Source: Solirubrobacterales bacterium (GTDB lineage: Bacteria > Actinomycetota > Thermoleophilia > Solirubrobacterales > 70-9). Taken from it: a DNA stretch of 5,176 bases. The stretch is from the NCBI GenBank assembly GCA_030835185.1, contig JAUQWL010000187.1:1-5176 (forward strand), in the 5' to 3' direction. This document shows positions 1 to 4,337 of the stretch, in pieces. How positions within the stretch are numbered: position 1 is the first letter of the stretch; each line of letters starts with the position of its first letter. The position numbers were made by a program, and so were the translations under genes. Under the pieces are notes generated by a model. That model was given only the letters and a program-made list of their open reading frames with translations. It was not told the DNA's origin and ran no database searches.

Positions 1-33
1 ACGCTTCTTCCGGTCAAGCCGTGACGGGGTGGT

Positions 34-40
34 TAAGGTG
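34..40 (+). promoter_or_regulatory. Ribosome-binding site, or alternatively a leaderless -10 box
   Basis: TAAGGTG lies just before the ATG at 46. AAGGTG (35-40) with 5-nt spacing is a reasonable Shine-Dalgarno. The same bases contain TAAGGT (34-39), which fits the actinobacterial TANNNT -10 box at the 6-nt distance typical of leaderless transcripts. No good -35 is visible in the few bases upstream, so the sequence alone does not decide between the two. Confidence 0.5.
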
Positions 41-45
41 CTTGC

Positions 46-1101
46 ATGTCCACATTCGAACGTGTCGCTGAACTTCCCGTGCAGATCGACTCATACGCAT
101 TCGAAGGTCTCTCTTTCCAGCCGTCGCCCGAGTTCGAGCGGTTGACCACGGTGATCCAGCTCTTCTCGGATGGGCTGGCCGGAAACGGTGAAGACATCAC
201 TTACGAGGCGCTGGACGCGATCGCCCTCCAGGACGCCGGTCCGGTACACGACCTTTCGGGGCCGCGGACCATTGCAGAGTTCTGCGAACTGATGGACAGC
301 CTCGACCTCTTCCCTTCTCCACCCGAGCGCGAGGTCTCCCGGCTCTATCGTCGCTGGGCCTTCGAGTCGGCCGCACTCGACCTGGCACTCAAACAGGCGG
401 ATACGACCCTCGCCGGGCACCTCGGGATGAGGCTGGAGCCGCTGACCTTCGTCGCCTCGATGGGTCTGAAGGGGCCTGACGGGAAGTCGCACATCAGTGC
501 GCTTCAGGCGAAGCTCGATGTCTACCCGGAACTCAAGTTCAAACTCGATCCGGCCCTCGACTGGGACGACGAACTCGTGGCCCGGCTGGCCGGTACGGGC
601 GCGGTAAACACGCTCGACCTGAAGGGCCGGTACAAAGGCACTGTGGTCGACATCGAGACGGACCCGATGCTCTACGGGAGACTGGTCGAAGCGTTTCCCG
701 ACGCGTGGCTCGAAGACCCGGACATCAACGACGAGACCCGGGGGATTCTGGCTCCGCACATGGACCGGGTCACCTGGGATGAACCGATCCACTCGGTCGC
801 CGACATCGAAGCACTCGATCACAAGCCCGCGGTGATCAACATCAAGCCATCCCGGATGGGGGGTTTGAGGTCAACCTTCGACGCCTACGACTTCTGCGCG
901 AGGGAAGGCATCGCGGCCTACGGCGGCGGACAGTGGGAACTCGGTGTCGGGCGCGAACAGATCCAGTACCTGGCCGCCCTCTTTCACCCCGACGGCCCGA
1001 ACGACACCGCCCCCCGCGGCTACAACGCGAAGGTCCCGGAACCGGGGCTGCCCACCAGCCCGATGGACACACCGGAGATCGGCTTCGGGATTCCACACTG
1101 A
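46..1101 (+). CDS. Enolase-superfamily (mandelate racemase/muconate lactonizing-like) enzyme, substrate unknown
   Basis: 351 residues, probably cytoplasmic. Members of this superfamily abstract a proton alpha to a carboxylate, using Mg2+ held by three acidic residues. The expected set is visible: KFK at residues 164-166 (KxK motif, second Lys as base), D191 in LDLKG, E223 in LEDP, D245 in WDEP, and K267 in NIKPSR as the opposite base. The spacing of these residues (about 25, 32, 22 and 22) resembles o-succinylbenzoate synthase and dipeptide epimerase relatives. A C-terminal WELGVG (297-302) corresponds to the ExGxG loop. Residues 1-125 would be the capping domain, but I see no clear specificity motif there. 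The ATG at 46 is chosen because AAGGTG ends 5 nt upstream. No menaquinone or cell-wall genes adjoin it, so menC or an epimerase name is not justified. The superfamily call is firm; the reaction is unknown. Confidence 0.88.
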   Translation: MSTFERVAELPVQIDSYAFEGLSFQPSPEFERLTTVIQLFSDGLAGNGEDITYEALDAIALQDAGPVHDLSGPRTIAEFCELMDSLDLFPSPPEREVSRLYRRWAFESAALDLALKQADTTLAGHLGMRLEPLTFVASMGLKGPDGKSHISALQAKLDVYPELKFKLDPALDWDDELVARLAGTGAVNTLDLKGRYKGTVVDIETDPMLYGRLVEAFPDAWLEDPDINDETRGILAPHMDRVTWDEPIHSVADIEALDHKPAVINIKPSRMGGLRSTFDAYDFCAREGIAAYGGGQWELGVGREQIQYLAALFHPDGPNDTAPRGYNAKVPEPGLPTSPMDTPEIGFGIPH

Positions 1102-1122
1102 TTACCCGGGATTCCACGCTGA
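1086..1122 (+). repeat. Short in-frame direct repeat duplicating the stop region
   Basis: CGGGATTCCACACTGA (1086-1101) is followed by CGGGATTCCACGCTGA (1107-1122), with one mismatch in 16. The offset is 21 bp, so both TGA codons are in the same frame. Readthrough of the first would add only LPGIPR before the second. It looks like a micro-duplication that created a back-up stop. Confidence 0.7.
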
Positions 1123-1152
1123 CAGCTGGTGCGCGAAACGAACCCCCGACCC

Positions 1153-1170
1153 CCGGACCGGCCTGTCCGG
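1153..1170 (+). terminator. Possible hairpin terminator after the enolase-superfamily gene
   Basis: CCGGAC (1153-1158) and GTCCGG (1165-1170) pair perfectly around a 6-nt loop, about 50 bp after the stop. No U-run follows, only TT, so it would be an atypical terminator or simply a stable 3' end. Confidence 0.35.
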
Positions 1171-1203
1171 TTCGGCGGGATCAGCTGAATCCGGAACGCC
1201 GGG

Positions 1204-1222
1204 TTAGGTACACCGAAGGGAT
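1204..1222 (+). promoter_or_regulatory. Possible half-site of an IdeR/DtxR-type iron regulator
   Basis: TTAGGTA at 1204-1210 matches the left half of the actinobacterial IdeR/DtxR consensus (TWAGGTWAGSCTWACCTWA) exactly. The right half (1211-1222) matches poorly, giving about 12 of 19 overall. It sits upstream of the ferritin promoter, where IdeR is known to activate ferritin genes in mycobacteria. The location is suggestive but the site is weak. Confidence 0.2.
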
Positions 1223-1229
1223 CGGACGG

Positions 1230-1258
1230 CCGACCGAATTCGCATCCTCCGCTACGGT
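1230..1258 (+). promoter_or_regulatory. Candidate ferritin promoter
   Basis: TACGGT (1253-1258) fits the TANNNT form of a -10 box. CCGACC (1230-1235), 17 bp upstream, shares its GAC core with the TTGAC-type -35. Transcription would start near 1265 and give a leader of about 50 nt before the ferritin ATG. This is the best pair I see in the spacer, with a weak -35. Confidence 0.4.
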
Positions 1259-1277
1259 GGGGACATCTCTCCCCTTA

Positions 1278-1292
1278 GCAGCTACCAGCTGC
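1278..1292 (+). promoter_or_regulatory. Perfect hyphenated palindrome in the ferritin leader
   Basis: GCAGCT (1278-1283) and AGCTGC (1287-1292) are perfect inverted repeats around ACC. The element lies 12 nt before the ferritin Shine-Dalgarno (AGGAG, 1305-1309). It could form a small RNA hairpin near the 5' end of the message or serve as a dimeric repressor site. No known operator consensus is recognised. Confidence 0.4.
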
Positions 1293-1315
1293 CTCGACCA
1301 AGACAGGAGCCGGAA

Positions 1316-1852
1316 ATGGCCAAGAAAAAGAAGAGTTTTGCAGACGCCCTGAACCTCCAGATCGCCAACGAGTTCGCCGCCTCACAGAGCTACGTCGCCA
1401 TGGCCGTCTACTACGACAGCGAGACCCTGCCACGACTGGCCGCTTTCTTTTACCGCCAGGCCCTCGAGGAGCGCGAGCACGCGATGATGATGGCTCAGTT
1501 CCTGCTCGACACCGGGGACGAAGTGGACATCCCCGGAGTCAAGGCACCGGAAGCCGGTTTCACCGATGCAGCCGACCCGGTCCGTCGTGCCCTCGCTCAG
1601 GAGGAACAGGTATCCGACGACATCTTCGCGCTGGTCAAACTGGCCAGGGACCTCGGCGACTTCCGGGCGGAGCAGTTCATGCAGTGGTTCGTCAAGGAGC
1701 AGGTCGAGGAGGTCGCGCTGATGGGCGATCTGCTCAAGGCGATCGAGAGAGCCGGCGACAACCTGTTGCTGGTCGAGGAGTACATCAGCCGCGAAGGTCT
1801 CGGCGAGGAAGGCGCCGACCCGACCGCTCCACCGGCCGCCGGCGGAGGCTGA
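1316..1852 (+). CDS. Non-heme ferritin (iron storage, ferroxidase)
   Basis: 178 residues. Ferritins form a 24-subunit cytoplasmic shell that oxidises Fe2+ and stores it as a ferric mineral. The four-helix ferroxidase centre is complete, with E. coli FtnA equivalents: E19 (E17), Y26 (Y24), E52 and H55 in EEREH (E50, H53), E96 (E94), Q129 and E132 in KEQVEEV (Q127, E130). The residue after E52 is Arg, not the heme-ligating Met of bacterioferritin, so this is a ferritin of the FtnA or mycobacterial BfrB type. The N-terminus begins AKKKK. The last 18 residues are a Gly/Pro/Ala-rich, probably disordered tail beyond the usual fold. The start is set by AGGAG (1305-1309) with 6-nt spacing. It is convergent with a flavin reductase, and possible iron control lies upstream. 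The family is certain; no paralogue-specific symbol is assigned. Confidence 0.96.
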   Translation: MAKKKKSFADALNLQIANEFAASQSYVAMAVYYDSETLPRLAAFFYRQALEEREHAMMMAQFLLDTGDEVDIPGVKAPEAGFTDAADPVRRALAQEEQVSDDIFALVKLARDLGDFRAEQFMQWFVKEQVEEVALMGDLLKAIERAGDNLLLVEEYISREGLGEEGADPTAPPAAGGG

Positions 1853-1865
1853 ATCCGGGATTCAG
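1849..1865. terminator. Shared hairpin spanning both convergent stop codons
   Basis: CTGAATC (1849-1855) and GATTCAG (1859-1865) are perfect 7-bp inverted repeats around CGG. The left arm contains the ferritin TGA (1850-1852) and the right arm contains the reductase TGA (complement of 1862-1864), arranged symmetrically. It probably ends or stabilises both transcripts. Neither strand has a proper U-run; the plus strand has only GTTTC next to the arm. Confidence 0.6.
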
Positions 1866-2428
1866 GTTTCGCGCCTGGGGCGCAGGATTTCGGTCCACTC
1901 GGCGACCGAGTCGAGCATCCGGCCGGCGCCTCTGGCGACCGGTCCGGTCGGCTCGAAGTCACCGTCGCCGTTGATCATTTCCGAGACGAACGGGATCGGC
2001 ACGGCGGCCGGAACCGGCATCAGGTTCAGCTGGAGCAGGGTGGGCTTCAGGACCTGGGCACCGCGCTGGCCGGCAGAGATGCCACCGTAGCTGACCAGGC
2101 CGGCCGCCTTGTGTTTCCACTCGACGCTGAGGAAGTCAAGTGCGTTCTTGAGCGCCGGTGAAACCCCCGCGTTGTACTCGGGCATCACGAATACAAAGGC
2201 ATCGGCTGCGTCGATGACGCTACTCCAGGCCTTCGTGTGATCGTGGGTGTACCTGCCGAGATGGGGCATCTCCGGTTCGTCGAGAAACGGAAGGTTGACC
2301 TCGGCAAGATCAACCAGCGTCACACCGAACCGGGCATCGTCCCTGGCGACGCTCTCGATCCACCTGCCCACCGGCAGCCCGGCGCGGACCGGTCTCACGC
2401 TGCCGATGATGATGTGGAGCTTGATCAC
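1862..2428 (-). CDS. NADPH-dependent FMN reductase / azoreductase-like flavoprotein
   Basis: 188 residues from the GTG at 2428, the usual size for this flavodoxin-like family, whose members transfer electrons from NAD(P)H to FMN, quinones or azo compounds. IIIGSVRPVRAG (6-17) is the first strand and FMN phosphate loop (GSxR). PEYNAGVSPALKNALDFLS (83-101) is the family signature contacting the isoalloxazine ring, and SYGGISAGQRGAQ (113-125) is the second flavin loop. In-frame extension upstream to 2548 adds non-homologous-looking residues and overlaps the promoter region, so the GTG before IKLHIII is preferred. No Shine-Dalgarno precedes it, so initiation may be nearly leaderless. The gene is convergent with ferritin (9 bp between stops) and divergent from the SDR. 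Reduced flavin can release iron from ferritin in vitro, so a link is possible, but it is inferred from position only. The physiological substrate is unknown. Confidence 0.9.
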   Translation of the reverse strand: MIKLHIIIGSVRPVRAGLPVGRWIESVARDDARFGVTLVDLAEVNLPFLDEPEMPHLGRYTHDHTKAWSSVIDAADAFVFVMPEYNAGVSPALKNALDFLSVEWKHKAAGLVSYGGISAGQRGAQVLKPTLLQLNLMPVPAAVPIPFVSEMINGDGDFEPTGPVARGAGRMLDSVAEWTEILRPRRET

Positions 2429-2438
2429 TTGAACACTG

Positions 2439-2444
2439 AGGCTA
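2439..2444 (-). promoter_or_regulatory. Candidate -10 box of the FMN reductase gene
   Basis: Read on the minus strand this is TAGCCT, a TANNNT-type box 10 nt before the GTG at 2428. Transcription would begin only a few bases before the start codon, which agrees with the missing ribosome-binding site. No convincing -35 is seen. Confidence 0.3.
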
Positions 2445-2459
2445 CCCGTCGACAGGTTC

Positions 2460-2465
2460 AGGAGG
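2460..2465 (+). promoter_or_regulatory. Strong Shine-Dalgarno AGGAGG far upstream of the SDR
   Basis: A consensus ribosome-binding site lies 90 nt before the SDR start, too far to serve it directly. The only start codon at usable distance on this strand is the GTG at 2476. Confidence 0.5.
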
Positions 2466-2475
2466 AAACGACACA

Positions 2476-2559
2476 GTGCCGGGTTGCGGCAGCCGCCCCG
2501 ACGGAGCAGATCAGGCAGCGGCGCAGGCCGCAGAGACCGTAAGGTCACGAGCCGTATGA
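2476..2559 (+). CDS. Putative 27-residue leader peptide, translationally coupled to the SDR
   Basis: A GTG at 2476 follows a perfect AGGAGG (2460-2465) with 10-nt spacing. It opens a 27-codon frame whose TGA (2557-2559) overlaps the SDR ATG (2556-2558) in an ATGA arrangement. The peptide begins VPGCGSRPDG, contains a short Ala/Gln-rich stretch (AAAQAA) and ends SRAV. It shows no membrane segment, no signal peptide and no run of one amino acid that would suggest attenuation. The strongest ribosome-binding site in this spacer serves this frame and not the SDR, whose own site is weak, so ribosomes may reach the SDR by termination-reinitiation. High GC makes short open frames common by chance, so existence of the peptide is inferred from the site plus overlap, not from homology. 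Confidence 0.4.
   Translation: MPGCGSRPDGADQAAAQAAETVRSRAV
2540..2545 (+). promoter_or_regulatory. Weak ribosome-binding site or -10-like box before the SDR start
   Basis: TAAGGT holds AAGG 11 nt from the ATG at 2556, longer than ideal for a Shine-Dalgarno. It also matches TANNNT, but no -35-like sequence sits 16-18 bp upstream. It supports the 2556 start only moderately. Confidence 0.3.
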
Positions 2560-4109
2560 GCGATCAGCGGAACCGTGCGACGGCCGGCCTCGAAAAGCGT
2601 CTCGACCCGGACGAACTTGAAGCCTGCCTCAAGTTGATCTCGGAACTGGACAGGCTGCCCGTCGACCATCCCGACTCGGTGATCGTCCAGCAGGCTACAG
2701 CCGGTCTCTACAAGTCGGTGAAGCGACGCCGTCGGCAGGAGAAGCGCCGTGAGGTCATCGAACACGATGCGGCCGTCACCGCGAAGACCGCGACGGCCGC
2801 ACCGGGACGGATCGACGACGAAACCCAGGGACTTCCACTCGTCTCGACCGCCCGGGGCGCGATCGCAGGCACTCTGAAGGAAGCGAGGGCCTGTTACATC
2901 TGCAAGCAGCGGTACCGGGAGGTGGATGCCTTCTACCATCAACTCTGTCCTACCTGTGCCGCCTTCAACCACGACCGGCGGGAAGCGAGGACCGATCTCA
3001 GCGGCAGACGGGCGCTGCTCACCGGTGGCCGGGCCAAGATCGGGATGTACATCGCGCTGCGCCTCCTGAGAGACGGAGCCCGCACCACGATCACCACCCG
3101 CTTTCCGAAAGACGCCGCCCGACGCTTCGCCGCCATGGATGACAGCGCCGACTGGATCGACCGCCTGCATATCGCAGGCATCGACCTGCGCGATCCGGCC
3201 CAGGTGATGGCTCTCGCCGACTCCGTCGCCGACCAGGGGCCACTCGACATCCTGATCAACAACGCCTGCCAGACCGTCCGCAGAAGTCCGGCCGCATACG
3301 GGCCCCTGATCGACGCCGAAGCCGCGCCACTGCCGGAGAACATCCCTGCGACGATCGAGATCCTCTGTCGTGAACGCGGCTCGAGAGGAAAGCTGCGGGG
3401 CGAGGGTTCGCGGGCGGCCGTTTCGCCGGCCGAAACGGGTGACGGACCACCCACCGCCTTCAAGGCGGGAGGAGCCGACGGGCCCTGGCAGAGCGAAGGC
3501 GGCCACTGGACACCGACGCCCCATGCGCTGGCCGCCATGGCCCTCACCGCCGGCTCCGCCGACTTCGGTCTGATCGAGCAGGAGCGGGCGATCGACGCCG
3601 GTGGACTGCTTCCGGACACGGTCGACAGCAACAGCTGGGTTCAGCGGATCGACGAAGTAGACCCGCTCGAACTGCTCGAGGTACAACTCTGCAACCTGAC
3701 CGCCCCCTTTGTCCTGATCAGCCGCCTGCGGGGAGCGATGGCGGCCTCACCTGCCAGGCGGACGTACGTCGTGAACGTCTCGGCCATGGAGGGACAGTTC
3801 TCGAGGGGGTACAAAGGCCCCGGCCACCCGCACACAAACATGGCCAAGGCGGCGCTCAACATGCTGACCCGGACCAGCGCCCGGGAGATGCTTGAGAGCG
3901 ACGGCATCCTGATGACCGCGGTGGACACCGGCTGGATCACCGACGAGCGGCCGCACACGATGAAGAAACGCCTGGCCGACGACGGGTTTCACGCCCCGCT
4001 CGACCTGGTCGACGGTGCTGCCCGGGTCTACGACCCGATCATTCGCGGCGAGCAGGGAGAAGACCTCTTCGGCTGTTTCCTCAAGGACTACCGCCCTTCC
4101 GCCTGGTAG
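2556..4109 (+). CDS. Atypical short-chain dehydrogenase/reductase with N-terminal Cys4 motif
   Basis: 517 residues, about twice a classical SDR. Residues 1-75 look helical, with a very basic run KRRRRQEKRR (56-65). CYIC (113-116) and CPTC (131-134) form a CxxC-14-CxxC zinc-knuckle-like motif. The Rossmann core starts near 150: TGGRAKIG (156-163) is the cofactor glycine motif with Lys in place of one Gly, D210 in GIDLRD fits the adenine-pocket position, and NNAC (235-238) replaces NNAG. Helix Asn is N380 in QLCNLTAPF. VNVSAMEGQF supplies the catalytic Ser (409). The expected YxxxK reads TNMAK (427-431), so Lys is kept but Tyr is Thr. About 145 residues separate NNA from N380 against roughly 25 in classical SDRs. 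Motifs such as NNACQTVRR, SAMEGQF and HPHTNMAKAALNM recall, from memory, an uncharacterised bacterial and eukaryotic SDR family. The ATG at 2556 is preferred over an upstream TTG at 2484, which would extend into the spacer. NAD(P) binding is likely; the reaction is unknown. Confidence 0.85.
   Translation: MSDQRNRATAGLEKRLDPDELEACLKLISELDRLPVDHPDSVIVQQATAGLYKSVKRRRRQEKRREVIEHDAAVTAKTATAAPGRIDDETQGLPLVSTARGAIAGTLKEARACYICKQRYREVDAFYHQLCPTCAAFNHDRREARTDLSGRRALLTGGRAKIGMYIALRLLRDGARTTITTRFPKDAARRFAAMDDSADWIDRLHIAGIDLRDPAQVMALADSVADQGPLDILINNACQTVRRSPAAYGPLIDAEAAPLPENIPATIEILCRERGSRGKLRGEGSRAAVSPAETGDGPPTAFKAGGADGPWQSEGGHWTPTPHALAAMALTAGSADFGLIEQERAIDAGGLLPDTVDSNSWVQRIDEVDPLELLEVQLCNLTAPFVLISRLRGAMAASPARRTYVVNVSAMEGQFSRGYKGPGHPHTNMAKAALNMLTRTSAREMLESDGILMTAVDTGWITDERPHTMKKRLADDGFHAPLDLVDGAARVYDPIIRGEQGEDLFGCFLKDYRPSAW
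3418..3438. repeat. Perfect 8-bp inverted repeat inside the SDR insertion
   Basis: CCGTTTCG (3418-3425) and CGAAACGG (3431-3438) pair perfectly around CCGGC. It lies in codons for residues 288-294, in the Gly/Arg-rich segment between the two halves of the Rossmann core. Confidence 0.6.
3454..3468. repeat. Perfect 7-bp inverted repeat inside the SDR insertion
   Basis: CCGCCTT (3454-3460) and AAGGCGG (3462-3468) flank a single C, only 15 bp after the preceding inverted repeat. Both lie in the same low-complexity coding segment (residues about 272-316). Confidence 0.6.
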
Positions 4110-4164
4110 CCGCCGGGCTCCCCACGGGCAGGGACACGGCACTTCGGACCGGGCATGCCGACCG

Positions 4165-4180
4165 GCCCGAGTTCTCGGGC
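4165..4180. terminator. Hairpin between convergent SDR and tRNA-Asp genes
   Basis: GCCCGAG (4165-4171) and CTCGGGC (4174-4180) pair perfectly around TT. It lies 55 bp after the SDR stop and 11 bp beyond the 3' end of the tRNA on the other strand, so it could terminate both. No U-run follows on either strand. The rest of 4110-4191 shows only GC-rich sequence without a gene. Confidence 0.45.
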
Positions 4181-4191
4181 AGGACCGGCGA

Positions 4192-4265
4192 CGGGAGTGA
4201 CGGGACTCGAACCCGCGGCCTCTGGCGTGACAGGCCAGCGCTCTAACCAACTGAGCTACACCCCC
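4192..4265 (-). tRNA. tRNA-Asp (anticodon GTC)
   Basis: The minus strand folds into a complete 74-nt cloverleaf. The acceptor stem is GGGGGTG with CACTCCC (one G-U pair), the D stem GCTC/GAGC, and the anticodon stem CTGGC/GCCAG enclosing loop CTGTCAC with anticodon GTC. The variable loop is AGGCC, and the T stem GCGGG/CCCGT encloses TTCGAGT. The discriminator base is G, as expected for tRNA-Asp. The bases after it are TCG, so CCA is not encoded and must be added by nucleotidyltransferase. Confidence 0.97.
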
Positions 4266-4274
4266 GTGAGGCAG

Positions 4275-4288
4275 GCGGCTGTAGAGCC
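4275..4288 (-). promoter_or_regulatory. Small hairpin in the tRNA-Asp 5' leader
   Basis: On the minus strand CGGCT and AGCCG pair around CTAC, 9 bp before the mature tRNA 5' end. It would lie in the precursor leader removed by RNase P; a role in processing is possible but not shown. Confidence 0.3.
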
Positions 4289-4299
4289 GACTGGCTGGG

Positions 4300-4305
4300 A
4301 TTATC
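4300..4305 (-). promoter_or_regulatory. Likely -10 box of tRNA-Asp
   Basis: On the minus strand this reads GATAAT, five of six to TATAAT, 34 nt before the mature tRNA. Transcription would start about 27 nt upstream of the tRNA. The region 17 bp further upstream reads TTACGC, a poor -35. Confidence 0.45.
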
Positions 4306-4325
4306 GCAATGTCCACGCCTGGGCG

Positions 4326-4331
4326 TAAGCT
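4326..4331 (+). promoter_or_regulatory. Candidate -10 box giving a leaderless FAH-family mRNA
   Basis: TAAGCT fits TANNNT and lies 6 nt before the ATG at 4338, so transcription would start at or next to the A of the start codon. No Shine-Dalgarno is present between it and the ATG, which favours leaderless translation. No clear -35 is seen. Confidence 0.45.
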
Positions 4332-4337
4332 GACGCG

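Noticed and set aside
1..24. Possible C-terminus of an upstream gene (TLLPVKP followed by TGA)
   Set aside because: Seven codons are too few to show that a real gene ends here, although the position of the stop before the next gene is plausible.
91..822. Long open frame antisense to the enolase-superfamily gene
   Set aside because: It is the mirror of a strongly coding high-GC gene, with no recognisable motifs; the plus-strand protein has full catalytic motifs.
1316..1852. Ferritin as encapsulin cargo or heme bacterioferritin
   Set aside because: No encapsulin gene is in view, no recognised cargo-loading peptide is seen in the tail, and the heme-ligand Met position is Arg.
1184..1858. GCTGAATCCGG present both at 1184-1194 and at 1848-1858
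   Set aside because: An 11-bp match without shared flanks is most likely chance or a common local word, not a mobile repeat.
1684..1974. Arg-rich open frame overlapping ferritin and the intergenic palindrome
   Set aside because: Out-of-frame shadow of ferritin with no start signal and no family resemblance.
2429..2548. N-terminal extension of the FMN reductase to 2548
   Set aside because: The flavodoxin-like fold starts directly after the GTG at 2428, and the extension would cover the divergent promoter region.
2484..2555. N-terminal extension of the SDR from a TTG at 2484
   Set aside because: It has no suitably spaced ribosome-binding site in its frame, and the added residues are Arg/Pro/Gln-rich low complexity; the ATG at 2556 is more plausible.
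2511..3686. 391-codon open frame antisense to the SDR
   Set aside because: It is a codon-bias shadow of the SDR and no protein family is recognisable in it.
3747..4316. Minus-strand open frame containing GGVAQLVRALACHARGRG
   Set aside because: That peptide is the well-known spurious translation of a tRNA gene; here it is tRNA-Asp read as protein, and the rest overlaps the SDR antisense.
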